Below, one piece after another: positions 9,003 to 19,830 of a DNA stretch of 64,000 nucleotides. Each line of letters opens with the position of its first letter. The stretch's first letter is position 1. This stretch comes from Microvelia longipes. Its lineage: Eukaryota > Arthropoda > Insecta > Hemiptera > Veliidae. Under the pieces are notes generated by a model. That model was given only the letters and a program-made list of their open reading frames with translations, did not search any database and had not been told where the DNA came from. A program made the translations under genes and the position numbers. The DNA is taken from the NCBI GenBank assembly GCA_018340805.1, contig JACMZG010001863.1:28291717-28355716 (forward strand), written 5' to 3'.

Positions 9003-11202
9003 TCATGGGAAACGACGAAACCCCTAGAAACTGTCAATGTAATTTTAAGAATCACAATTTTAAAACAAAATATAAGGAAACTAGTTTTTATATCGTTTTT
9101 CTTTCGTTTGAGCAACAATTATAAGTCGTGCTTATTAACTTCTTAATAATATAAAAACACAAAACGTACATAAAAACGTCTTAATACTTATTTCCTATTA
9201 TTTAAAATTATTCTTAAAAAATAGAAGAAATAAAAATTACATTTTTGTTCTGAAACAAAAATGATGTTCTAAACTTAAAAAGCATGATGTTGAAATATTG
9301 AATCTATTAGTTTACATTGCATGTTGCATTAGAGAACAGATGTGAGGGACAGGTGGCCAGACTGCAGGGCATCAGGGTTGCAGACCGTTCTCTCCCTCCG
9401 TCAAAAAGAGAACATACTAAGTAAGCCCTGCGTATATTAAATCCTCTGGAGGGTTAACTTCAATACATTGCAATTAAACTTATTCTTTATGTGAAATAAC
9501 ATAAGGATGTCGTGAAATCATAATGCATTTTAGATTATTTCATTTGAAATATTTTGAGATTTATGTGGTATTCAAGAACACTGCTTGGGATTAAGTGAGA
9601 CTTATTTGTATGTTTTATCATAAAAACAGCTTGGGAGCTAAGGGAGAGCTTTTATACCTTATACCTGAGAGTTTAGAGCGCAGACTCTACTTGACAGAGT
9701 TCAGCCAAAACTGACCGCGTAATGGCAATCTGACCATGCCGATAAACAATTGCTCTCCCTCTTGGTTATCATAAGAAGCCTGTCTAAAACCTCCTTACTC
9801 CACAGATTTTTCCTGGGGTGGAAGTGGCGAATAGTACGCAATTACTTAAATCGCCAATAATAATAATAATAAACTTCTACTATAATTTTTAATTTTATCA
9901 GATCACTTATCTCTAGATCATTAATCTCAAAGTGTAACTTAACATCTGAAAATTACTACATCTATCGATTACTGAAATTTAGTAATCGATATTACCCAAT
10001 TATCAAAATTTTCATAATAGACTCGCCTACTTAGCATAACTATTGTTTTACATCAAAGATAAAGATAGGGAAATGATTGCATCTTCTTTATAAATCAGGT
10101 TCTGAAGGAAACCCCGTTCAGTAGAGATAATAGCATCTTTGTTAGCGTTTCTTCTTACTAAAAAATAACTGAATGAAATAAAATCGAAAAAAATATTTGC
10201 TATTATATGTCAATGAAAAAATGCAAGTTTAAGTATATTAAACGAGATATATTTTATTTTTTACCTAATTAACTATGAGTTATTTATCAATTATAAGTTA
10301 TTGATATAATTCTTTATTTTTATTTTATTTTTTGTCGCCATATACATGAGGTTATACCTATAGAGTATTCTATTATACAGGATAAAATTATTTTATCTTA
10401 TTTTGTATAGAACCTTCACGCTCTCTTTGCTCTCTTCAATCTAGAACCCCCGTGGTAAAGATAATACACGAATCTGACGGTCTCCTAGAGCCCCCACATC
10501 CCCAATATTTTACTACATTTATTACTTTCTCTGGAACTCATTTTTCCAACGGTTCAGTGCTCATCCTTGCGTTTTTTATCCATTTCACTCTCACCTTATC
10601 AATATTTCATGAACATTTTTTGATATTATTAAAAATAAAAAGATTAAATAATTTATTTGTTCATAATACCTGTAATTTTTGATTATTTTATATTATATTA
10701 TTATATCTTTTGTTTTTAATTAAATAATACTAATATGAGTTGTTCACGGATGTAAACTTGACTGTATCGTGTCTTGTATTATGAGATGTTACAAGAAGGA
10801 TTAACATTTGTTAATTTCACCGATTCGTCTTTATTTCTAATGTAACATGTTACACCATCACTACAAAATAATTTTGACTTTAAATAGAAAGTTTTTTAGC
10901 TTTTCCTGTCTAGATATATCAGATTTATTTGTGTATCAATTAATTTGCTTGTAGCAGGCGTTAAATGATTTTTATTTCTTATGCAAATTCTTAATTGGGC
11001 ATCAATTTTTTTTAGCTCAACGTGATAATAAAGCAAATCGAGCCTCTAAATCAAGAGCAAACTAAAGAAAGAAATTACCAACAATGAAAACCATTGAGAA
11101 TCTAAAATGGGAAAAATGTTATTTTGGATTTTAGCAAAGACAAAGTTTTGTCCTAATACCGACTTCATGTTTTTTCAAGTCTGCTTTTTAACTATTATTT
11201 AC
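9003..11202. other. AT-rich DNA, a few minor signals
   Basis: Seen here: a GC-richer patch with inverted GAGAAC / GTTCTC and GAGGGA / TCCCTC (9332-9410), and a perfect 10-bp-arm hairpin ATCGATTACT / AGTAATCGAT (9964-9990). A polypyrimidine tract ending in AG at 10441 leads into a frame of about 77 codons. Its first 25 residues look protein-like (VVKIIHESDGLLEPP) but the rest is low-complexity. None is a confident gene. Confidence 0.4.
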
Positions 11203-11342
11203 TAAAAGGAATTGAAAGAAACAGTCTCTCCCCTGATTTTAAAGATAATTTATAGACAGAGCCAGCTTTCAGCTGAAAGCTGGCTCTGTCTATAAATTAT
11301 CTTTAAAATCAGTGGAGAGACTGTTTCTTTCAATTCCTTTTA
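11203..11342. repeat. Spacerless 140-bp palindrome, Penelope-derived
   Basis: Two 70-nt arms meet at 11272/11273 with no loop and one internal mismatch (TCCCCTG against CAGTGGA). Each arm reads, from the outside, AAAAGGAATTGAAAGAAACA, GTCTCTCC, about 24 variable AT-rich bases, and GACAGAGCCAGCTTTCA. The GACAGAGCCAGCTTTCA and TCTCTCC blocks also occur at 33440-33490 and 58236-58280, next to a hammerhead-like core. Here the core is missing and only the arms remain. It is interpreted as a head-to-head junction of two termini of a Penelope-like element. Confidence 0.85.
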
Positions 11343-11742
11343 TTGATTGACTCCACAGCTCAACTTATTTATTATTATTTACTAGTTCCCTTTACTATAC
11401 TAACAATTTTTAGCACTAAACTGTACTACCTTTGCCTTCTTTGTATCTGAACTGCTTCCTAGATAGCTTGGTTAGCTAAACTGGATAGATGTATTTCTAG
11501 AGTTTCTTAATAATCTAAATTGTTATAAACTTGTGGCCAGAGCAGGCTGCAGATACAAGAGGCGACAGATGCGGGTCGGGTCATCTGCACCTCGTAGTGA
11601 ACCACTGTAATTACTAGACGATCCTCGAACGCACGTGCTACCTTTGCGCTACGTGCTAACATATAAAGATCTTAACTATGTATAATAGCCAAATATATTT
11701 CTCTATTAAGTATAATACTTAAAGATGTTACGTGACTAAGAG
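11343..11742. other. No gene seen
   Basis: Mixed-composition DNA. A slightly GC-richer patch at 11540-11660 has no convincing frame. Confidence 0.4.
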
Positions 11743-11750
11743 TTCTAGAC

Positions 11751-12458
11751 CAGTGTTTCTTAACCTTTTTGATCAGCGACCCAACAATTTGGTGAGCAAA
11801 TTTTTGTGGGTTTAGTATTTTGTTAAATTTTTAATTATGGCCAAATTAATCAGCATAACTGGTACTTACAGAGAGTACTGTATTACTAGAATTGTAACTT
11901 ATTATTTGCTTTTATAACAATTAACATAATTGTCCTTATATTATATTATTGTTCTTTATTTTGTTGGAGCACGTTACAAACTATAAATTGGTGAGCGTAG
12001 CGAGCCAGACATTTTTGCAGTGTTAAACTTGTTTCTATTTCGAGGACTCTTGGGCTTTTTCCTAAAGTTGGGTCTTGGACAGCCTGACGCCCGACCAAAG
12101 TTCACCTTTATTTTAGTTTTATTTTTAAGATTGGCTACAAAATTTGTAGGAAGAGCTCCCATTTGCCTTTTCCTGAATACAGCTTTGTAATATAAGCAAT
12201 TTAATAAACCTATATAGACCTAAATGTATCTAATAAAGAGCGGAAGGCCACTGTCAAGTACATAACCGACTTACAACCGATAACCGACTTAGGTTCATCT
12301 TATGGATATTTATTCATAATTAAACTAAAAAATAAAATTTTTTTGTTTTAATTTTTTTTGATATACCAATATATTTAAAAAAAAATTTTATAAATAATGT
12401 ACTTCTACTTTTTCGACCCAAAAATAATTTTCTACGATCCAAGGGTTTAGATTCGCTA
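11751..12458. mobile_element. Non-autonomous hAT element with TSD
   Basis: The left end CAGTGTTTCTTAACCTTTTT is the classic terminus of hAT elements of the Charlie/Buster kind. The right end GGTTTAGATTCGCTA is its degenerate inverted partner. The flanking octamers are TTCTAGAC (11743-11750) and TTCTAGAG (12459-12466), matching the nTCTAGAn duplication known for that group. At 708 bp it codes no transposase. The 62-codon minus frame inside includes a repeat-A-like GAGCGTAGCGAGCCAGAC. Confidence 0.8.
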
Positions 12459-12466
12459 TTCTAGAG

Positions 12467-13850
12467 ATTAGTGTAAAAAACGTATGGCCTTTAAGGCCTA
12501 ATGCCGAATCAGGACATAATGTCCTAAATTGAAATTAAATCCCCTGTATATTCAGTATTGTTACATTATTTAAGGTCCAGATAAGAAGGAAAAGTTAAAG
12601 TGATGGCCAAGCAGAATCGATCCCCTAATTCCTCCTTCAGCCGCTTCCATGCCGACCTTATTTGTGTAATTTTTCTTTGCGTAAACCAATTGTCAAATTT
12701 ACTCGATAAGCTGGTCGAGAGTGAATATAACCATTTTAGTTTAAGAAGAAGTTAAGTAGTCTTAGTTAGGAGGACTTAGTAGTTCTATGGGGGATTGAAA
12801 AAATAATTATATGGGTTAATAACCTTACGCATGTAACTTCATTAGTAACTTTTTCTAGTTCAGATCCCCTCAAGTTAAACAATGCCCACATTACTCCTTT
12901 GCTGATATTTCGTAGACTCTGTAGACCATACAAAAAAAACAGAAGATAAAATATATTTTCAGTTGTGAAACTGATGTCTCTAAAAAAATCAAAGCAAGAT
13001 AATATGTCTTTAGTTCCTTTTTATTCTCACCAAAATTATTCTTGTTTCATTTTCTTTTTAGTATTTAGACTTTTGGACACAAAAGGTTAATTTGCCACAT
13101 AAACGTATCGAATAAAAGAATTTACAAACGAGGTTTATAGGTGCAAAGCATTTATTTTACGGTTATACTGATTAAATGTAACTGCTAGATTAGTACAAGT
13201 GTTATTTTGTGTGCTTTTCCTTTTTTTGACTGTCTAAATAAGTTTAATTCAGTGAAAGTGCTAGTCTAGGTCTGTGACAGAGAGGCGTGTCTTTAAAATA
13301 ATTAGTTGTACAATATCCTTTAAGTATTTGTACTATTTTATTATAATTTTAAGAGCAGGTTTCTTTTAATTATTTTTTAAAAAAGCGTACTTATCCAGCT
13401 TGTTTTCTCTTATTACTTAACTAGTGAAGGTTTAATACATGACCAACTTTTTCTTACAAAAATAATACTAATCAGATATGGAAAGTAGCGCCTTAACAAT
13501 TTATGCTTGTACTTAACTTTTTGAAATGATAAATCAAGGTATAATGTTATAGTGCATGATATAATGGGTATGGTGCAATCTTAACGAGCTATGTACGTAT
13601 CATCTGAATTTTTATAATTTTTGGCTCGCAAAGAATTATTACACAAAAATACGAATAACATCATATTTATCAAGATAGAAATCCAACTTTTTATTTCAAT
13701 AAGTATAATATTTAAGTTGGAAGTAAGAAACGTACAAGTTAAATTATGACGATTATACTGATATATCGCGTCCATATATCAATTTAGTTTTAAGATCAAA
13801 CCGATTTCCCAATGAAAAGTTTACATCCTAAATATAAGCATTATTTCAAT
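12467..13850. other. No confident gene; one small ORF
   Basis: Apart from the small open frame at 12603-12755 (separate entry), this is AT-rich DNA without recognisable features. Confidence 0.4.
12603..12755 (+). CDS. Small ORF of unknown function (doubtful)
   Basis: A 50-codon frame from ATG (GTGATGG context) to TAA. The first half uses GC-richer codons (GCC AAG CAG .. TCC TCC TTC AGC CGC), giving MAKQNRSPNSSFSRFHADLI, unlike the surrounding DNA. Residues 20-30 are hydrophobic. The opposite strand is also open over the same 80 bp, so the composition could come from a transposon fragment. I recognise no family. A GT at 12665 could act as a splice donor. Confidence 0.2.
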   Translation: MAKQNRSPNSSFSRFHADLICVIFLCVNQLSNLLDKLVESEYNHFSLRRS

Positions 13851-13851
13851 G

Positions 13852-13995
<144 letters not shown>

Positions 13996-14009
13996 AAATT
14001 TTTACGTAT

Positions 14010-14520
14010 GCGTGTTGGAAACGATAAATCGAGTAATAAAACTGGTCAAGCATTCGAAGTACCCAAAGTCATAGTTTTCAGGTTCGAATTTTGGTACGAG
14101 AGACTTTTTATTATCATATTTATCCTACATAAGTATATAACAACAAAATAATCTGGTGATGAGATCTGCAAAACGCGCAAATTTTTTTCATATTTCTGAC
14201 TTCCTTCCTTAATAATCAATGTCTTGCTAAGTCTCGGCTTTATGCTTTTTGTAGTAAACAATGCTTTGCAAAGCCGAAATTTGAAATTATGACCATAGCT
14301 TTGTATAACCTATGAGTTATAAAAACTCATAATTATCCGCATTACCATTGAAAATCCGGAAAAAATATGTAATACGCATTAATGATTATGTACAGGTTAT
14401 GAAACATAAACCGAAAACTTAAGCAAGAAATGGATTGTTAAACAAAGAAACACGCATTTTAAATGAATTTCACTTCCGCTTGCGGGTATTTGTGCCAGAA
14501 ATATTTACAATGTTATCATT
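14010..14520 (+). mobile_element. Repeat D copy 3
   Basis: The tRNA-like head has a B-box-like CAGGTTCGAATTTTGG near 14080. The body starts at AACAAAATAATCTGGTGATG and ends with CTTGCGGGTATTTGTGCCAG, AAATATTTACAATG. Internal AGCAAGAAATGGATT and CATAGCTTTGTATAACC match copies 2 and 5. It is more decayed than copy 2. Confidence 0.6.
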
Positions 14521-15160
14521 TTTTCATTAAAATCAAAAAATGTAAACAGATTTATAAATCTATTTGTAGAATCACAAAAGTAAAGATTTCTTGTCGTTGG
14601 TTGGTCACACTGATATTTTTTTAAATTCATGTTTAAACTTGTTCATTTCTGCTAACGTGAAATATTGAATCTTTAATTACTTTGACTTCAATGCTTTGAT
14701 TAGTTATTTATATATTAATTAATAGTTATTTGACAATTTTAGACGAAAGTTACAAATATCATCACAACAAAAGAAGTAGTGGTCGGTTTAGCAAAGTGTG
14801 TATTATAAGGTATTTACTTTACTCTTATTTATTAAATTAAGTATGAGCAATACAATTTAGAATTAACCAGATATTCCAATAAGAAATGAACCAGTTTCTA
14901 TTGAATAAACTATTGATAAATTTGGCAAGTTAAAAACAATGGGATAAATATTTGGAGGTTATAACTTTTCTGATTTTATTTCTATAATTGTTTATAGTCG
15001 ATGCTATAATTATTATTTTTTTATTTGAATTAAATTTAATAAATAAATAAATTGAGGATTAGATAATGTCGGTATTTGCCTTGTATTAAGATATCTGAAA
15101 ATAAATTAAAAGCTTAATTGCGTGAATTGCAAATGAAATTTTAGGTTATTATACAATTAC
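14521..15160. other. No gene seen
   Basis: AT-rich DNA; no repeat end or exon-like frame recognised. Confidence 0.5.
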
Positions 15161-15164
15161 TTTT

Positions 15165-15378
15165 CACACGCGGGGTCTGGCAGGGGGTTCGACCCCAAAT
15201 GTTCACACGGGATTTTTAGCCTTAAAAAAGGAGTTTCAAGTTTGAACCCCGTGTTCAATTCCGTTCACACAACAACAAGGGGGGGGGGTTTGAACCCTCT
15301 AGAAGGTTAAAAACGGGGTTCAATCCCCTGCCAAAGCCCGCGTCTGGGCAAACTAATATTACTTTGCTCAGACGCGGG
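15165..15378. mobile_element. Short inverted-repeat element (MITE-like)
   Basis: The left end CACGCGGGGTCTGGCAGGGG mirrors CCCCTGCCAAAGCCCGCGTC at 15325-15344. Internal GTTCACAC and TGAACCCC blocks repeat. The right end continues into a second hairpin, CCCGCGTCTGGGCAAA facing TTTGCTCAGACGCGGG, at about 15337-15378. It abuts and truncates family C copy 1. It is much GC-richer than its surroundings. Confidence 0.55.
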
Positions 15379-15615
15379 GGCTTTGTGTAACTCCATTGAA
15401 ACCTCTTCCAAGAGTGATTGAAGATCAAAATAAACCAATTGTTTTGGCTGCCTCATTGTTTGTGATTTAATTTGTATTTTTAACGTTCTATTATAAAAGT
15501 AACTGTTATTATGTTCTGTTTATTTGATTATATTGATTAGATGAAGGCAGTCAGGTTACTTTTACGATGTTCAAATTTTAACCAATAGGGCTCGTCTAGT
15601 AATAATATCTCTATG
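15369..15615 (+). mobile_element. Family C hAT-like element, copy 1 (5'-truncated)
   Basis: Shares GGGGCTTTGTGTAACTCCAT, TGAAACCTCTT, AACGTTCTATTATA and the right end CGTCTAGTAATAATATCTCT, ATG with copies 2-5. The left terminus has been lost at the junction with the preceding inverted-repeat element. Confidence 0.7.
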
Positions 15616-15639
15616 ACTTAATAAGTGTAATGTTTTAGC

Positions 15640-16771
15640 CATAGGTTTATATTACTAGAGGGGGCAAATTACCTATCTCAATATATTGAGAGGTTTAAAA
15701 CATCTTTTAGGGGCTTTTTGTAACATCATTGTAACCTCTTTTCAGAGGTTAAAGACAGGTGAAAGTGCTAAGATTATAATAAATCAACCGTCGGCAGAGG
15801 CGGAACAGATTTGAAGCATCCGCAAAAATTTAACTGGGCCTTTGGTCGTTGGTATAGCAAACCAACAAAGCTCTCTCTTTGACTATAAAATCGTGCATTT
15901 ACAGATTCCATACAAAAATTATAATAATAATACTACTAAAAATATAAGAACAAGATATGAAAAGTATAAAATAATTTAAATCACTAATTGGTGAAATAAA
16001 GTTAAAAATAAATAGCTACACATTAAATTTTTTCAAAGTAGGAATACTATTTTATGTAATAATATCTATAGCACAAAATCACCAGTCACAGAAGTAAAAT
16101 GAGTTTAAATCAACCAACACTAACACAATACAAGTTAAAAACTCCAATTTATAACTAATAATGTCACAAAGCCTATTGATTATACTACTTCAAACCAAAA
16201 AGCAGTATTCACTACAAGATAAGAGAAGTGGAAAAGCATTGAATCAGAGGCCTTGGGAGGTTAGTTTTTGGAATAGGTCACTTTGTCGGCGTCGGAATTA
16301 CCAACTTAATTTCCTATTAAAGCTCTTTACCTCCTTTCCTATTTTTATCAATTCTGAACATAGTATATAGTTGAACATAATTATGTTATGCTGAACATAA
16401 TCATAGATATGGTTTATACAAGACCAAAATTTTAAAAATATTTAATAAATTATTTCTATCTCGATAATTAAATTATTGTAGTCTCGATAGAGGTACATCT
16501 TTTTTTTCTTCTGAGGCCCCCGTGGGTCCTCTGGATCCTCCCCCCCCCGCGGTTGCAGATACCTAGCTCCGCCACTGATCGTCGACTTATCATTGTAAGT
16601 AATTTGTTTTGTACTATAAACGTTCGATAATACGAATTACTGTTTTTTTGTACTGTTTATTTGGTTTATATTAATAATCGTAGGATTTAAGGTTACTTTT
16701 TTGGTGTTTCTAAGTGCAGCTAATGGTCACTTTGATATGGCCTATCTATTATTAAGTAATATATACACATG
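15640..16771 (+). mobile_element. Family C hAT-like element, copy 2, carrying a nested hAT
   Basis: The left end CATAGGTTTATATTACTAGA, GGGGGCAAATTACC is followed by CTATCTCAATATATTGAGAG. The sequence breaks at 15794 for a 783-bp hAT and resumes at 16586 with TAATTTGTTTTG and AACGTTCGATAAT. The right end is ATATATACACATG. Flanking octamers GTTTTAGC and GCTTTAGG agree at 6 of 8 positions, a decayed target duplication. Confidence 0.7.
15795..16577. mobile_element. Non-autonomous hAT element nested in family C
   Basis: Inverted ends CAGAGGCGGAAC and GCTCCGCCACTG are typical hAT termini (CAGTGGCGGA-type). Flanking octamers ACCGTCGG (15787-15794) and ATCGTCGA (16578-16585) agree at 6 of 8. Family C resumes on the far side, confirming the insertion. 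The element is 783 bp with no recognisable transposase; the 69-codon frame at 16161 shows no known domain. A C-run (TCCTCCCCCCCCCGCGGTTG) precedes the right end. Confidence 0.8.
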
Positions 16772-16999
16772 GCTTTAGGTAACTATATACAATTTTTGTT
16801 AAATACTAAAATGATAACCTGCCTTATTTTCCTGTTAACAAACAAATAATAGATTCTTAGTGTTATGTTGGTTACACTTGTGTGACGTCACATATAGATA
16901 AATGTAGTTACGTTAGATAAGAGTAGTTTTCTATTAATGCCAGATTTTCGTTCTAATATATGTATCTGTAACTATTTTCTGTATCTGATTTATATTATC

Positions 17000-17115
17000 T
17001 TATTTTTCCTCGTTTATACCGTAGGTATATCTATACAAGAATATAATTCTGTTTTCACTAAAAGTCCGAATCTGGGTGTTAAACTGAATCGTCTGTCTTT
17101 TAAAGACCTCCTAAG
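17000..17115 (+). repeat. Repeat A, head fragment
   Basis: TTTTTCCTCGTTTATACCGT, AGGTATAT, then AAGTCCGAATCTGGGTGTTA and TTTTAAAGACCTCCTAAGTG follow the order of the reference copy. Confidence 0.6.
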
Positions 17116-17299
17116 TGACTCAGCATATATTAATAAAATGTAGAAAATATGTAGAGCAATCTGAAGTTTAACAAGCGCGTAGTTTTTATAAGACCAGCGA
17201 ATATGCTGGAAGTTTCATGCCATCATCAACTTTCATCATGACGGGGGTCGGTTCCGGAGTTTGTCAAAAATATGTTCTAGCGGTCCTTTCTAGGAAATA

Positions 17300-17399
17300 T
17301 CTCGCAGGAGTTATCCCTGATGAGCGAAATAAATGAATCAATAAAAAAATATATATATTTATAATGCCTTGCGGCTCATCAAGGATAACTTTTGCGAGA
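17300..17399. repeat. 100-bp inverted repeat
   Basis: The arms TCTCGCAGGAGTTATCCCTG, ATGAGC and GCTCATCAAGGATAACTTTT, GCGAGA are complementary with few mismatches across 26 nt and a 48-nt AT-rich loop. It lies in a GC-richer patch and may be a small fold-back element. Confidence 0.65.
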
Positions 17400-17546
17400 A
17401 CAAACTCAAGTGGTCGTGGCAACTATTACGTTACGAATGTATTCTAAAGATGTCGATATTTACGGAACAATACTTTTTTAAAAATTGAGAGCTTAACCTA
17501 GGATGCGAACCCTAGACCTCTTTAACAACCTCGATCGAAAAGGCTT

Positions 17547-17750
<204 letters not shown>

Positions 17751-17800
17751 CTATCTTTAGAGTCTTTATTTTTAATATTAAACTTGCACAACCTTGAGAA

Positions 17801-18117
17801 CATAGAGATATATAGTAGAGAGGGCATAGCCTATCTCAATACAATGAGAGGCCTGAAACATCTTTTGGGGCTCCCAGTGGCTGTGTGTAACCTCATTGAA
17901 ACCTCCTTCAAGAATGAGTTAATGTTATAATAAATTAATTGATTTTGGCTTCTCGCATATTGTATGTGTTTTGATTCGTATTTGTAACATTCTCCTATAT
18001 AAGTTATTGTAATTTTGTACTGATTATTTGATTGTATTTATAATCGAAGGTGTTCAAGTTACTTTTTCAATGTTTCAGAATTTAACCCATAGCTCCTCTA
18101 GTAATAATATCTCAATG
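17801..18117 (+). mobile_element. Family C hAT-like element, copy 3 (intact)
   Basis: A complete 317-bp copy. It starts CATAGAGATATATAGTAGAG, AGGGCATAGCC and ends CTCCTCTAGTAATAATATCT, CAATG. It is flanked by a perfect octamer duplication CTTGAGAA (17793-17800 and 18118-18125). Imperfect inverted ends of about 25 bp plus an 8-bp duplication and CA..TG termini fit the hAT superfamily. There is no coding capacity. Confidence 0.85.
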
Positions 18118-18474
18118 CTTGAGAAGGACAAGGACTTTTAGGGGAAAAAAGGAAGAGCATTTGATATGCTACTTAACAATGCAAGCGATCTGAAGAAAAC
18201 TTAAGATTGCAAATATCAAGATTATATAATTGTACGACTGTAATTTAATTGTCTTTTTAGTTGGAAAAAGAGTTCATTTGTTAAAATATGAGCTGGTTTT
18301 ACAGTATATTTTGACAAATACGAGTGGGATAAGTTATCCTAAGTAATTTTTCGAAACCCTCTTATACAATATATTATGACATTTATATTAAAATAACAAA
18401 TTTAAAGCCGTTAAACCGTGTAGGCGTTGAGTTGACTCATACTTGAAATCTTTTTATAAAAAGAATATAGACAA

Positions 18475-18555
18475 GGTCATGGCGCGACGCGGCGGGATGG
18501 CAACACTGTCCTCTCATCATGCAAAATCTCCTTCTCCTGCGGTTTCTTAACCTCT
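18475..18555 (+). other. CpG-rich patch with 22-codon frame
   Basis: GGTCATGGCGCGACGCGGCG is far more CpG-rich than its surroundings. It begins about 20 bp downstream of TATAAAAAG (18456-18464), and a short frame (MARRGGMATLSSHHAK...) runs to TAA. It could be a promoter with a tiny leader, or a transposon scrap. Confidence 0.2.
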
Positions 18556-18687
18556 TACGAATAAATTAGTTTTACTATTATTATATGTATTATTTTTAAA
18601 CAAATTTATTTTTATTAATTTATGTTAAATTTATTAGATTCATTGACTTGTTTGTTTGCCTTTGCGTGTTGACTTTAGGTCCTATAA

Positions 18688-18800
18688 CAGGTTTTCAATC
18701 TGGGGTCCTAGAACCTCCTGGGGGTCCAAAATGGGTGTTGAGGGGGTTTCTCAGAAACGACTTTTTGAGTGCATGATTTAAATTATTTTATAAAAGTAAA
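18688..18800. mobile_element. hAT terminus fragment
   Basis: CAGGTTTTCAATCTGGGGTC, then CTAGAACCTCCTGGGGGTCC, is the standard pattern of a hAT end (CAGGGGTCCCCAACCTGGGGTCC-like). No matching far end was found nearby. Confidence 0.5.
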
Positions 18801-18867
18801 AATAATTTGAACATTTATTATTCTTGTATTTTATTATATTACATTATTATTAGGGTTTGTTCGACAC

Positions 18868-18893
18868 GTTACTCTAGTGTACACTAGAGTAAC
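18868..18893. repeat. Perfect 26-bp palindrome
   Basis: GTTACTCTAGTGT and ACACTAGAGTAAC are exact complements with no loop. A similar but imperfect ACACTATGTAATACACTAGTGT lies at 49267. Confidence 0.7.
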
Positions 18894-18954
18894 CTAGAGT
18901 AAGATCTATGTTCGGGCAATTCTTCAATTGTATTCTATTCTTTCAATTCTATTC

Positions 18955-19600
18955 TGTCTATTATCATCGTAGCTCTTAGTGTATTTATACTAGAGAGTTG
19001 AACCTTTGTACAAAAATCAGTCTACCGCTGTAGTTGTGCTATCGGAAAATATTTTTTACGACATCATTTGCAATAACGGCGTAAATTTCTAAAACATATA
19101 AAACGTAGAAAAATGATGTCATCGGCTTGAGATTTAGCTTGGATCTAGCATTGTATAAGACTAATATATATGCGTAAGTATAAGTTTCATCTCATAATCA
19201 GCATTAGTTCAATTTTTATCAAATGACTTGTGTACGTTTTTTAAAAAATTGTAAAAAATTTAATTGAGTTGAAATTTGAACAAGTATATACTTTTACGTA
19301 ATAAATAAGTACACTAAAGTTGGTTTCAATACAACAAGTATATCCATGAGTTTTGTTTGATTAAAAATTATAAGCAGCATTGAGCATGGTCAGTGCTGTA
19401 TAGGTGACTGCTGAGAATGAAACGGATGCATTTACAAACAGAGGACAAGCGAAGCGAGTCCAAAGAGGTGTTGGAGTATAAATTTAATGACTTGTATATT
19501 CTGAGTACGAGCGAAGCGAGTCTGAAGGAGGGAGGATGAGCGTAGCGAATCCAACGTGACGAGGAAAAAGTTCCGAGGCACCCCGTATCTGATTTTTTTT
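18955..19600 (+). repeat. Repeat A, middle and tail
   Basis: Runs from GCTCTTAGTGTATTTATACT and ACCGCTGTAGTTGTGCTATC to the tail GAGCGAAGCGAGTCTGAAGG, GATGAGCGTAGCGAATCC and GGCACCCCGTATC. The GCGAAGCGAGTC motif appears twice within the tail (19445, 19512), suggesting internal tandem growth. The minus-strand frame of 93 codons is a shadow. Confidence 0.7.
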
Positions 19601-19830
19601 CTGTATTTTTCAAAAGAAATGCACTGTAATCGTTTAAGAAAAACACCAACTGAGCATTAAACTAGTGCAAATAATGGTGTGCTCTAGTTCAATACACTTA
19701 GTTTTGTATAAACAACAGGAAAATTATGCCGGAATCGTAATAAAGAAATGGAGTTAGCCCTGAAACACGCATTCTTAAATAAATTCGCCCGACATTCGGA
19801 CCACCGCGCCAGAATTTCATTTAAATACTG
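19595..19830 (+). mobile_element. Repeat D, right-half copy 4
   Basis: CAAAAGAAATGCACTGTAAT, AATAATGGTGTGCTCTAG and the right end CCCGACATTCGGACCACCGC, GCCAGAA match copy 2. It is directly joined to a repeat A tail; the left half is missing. Confidence 0.6.
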
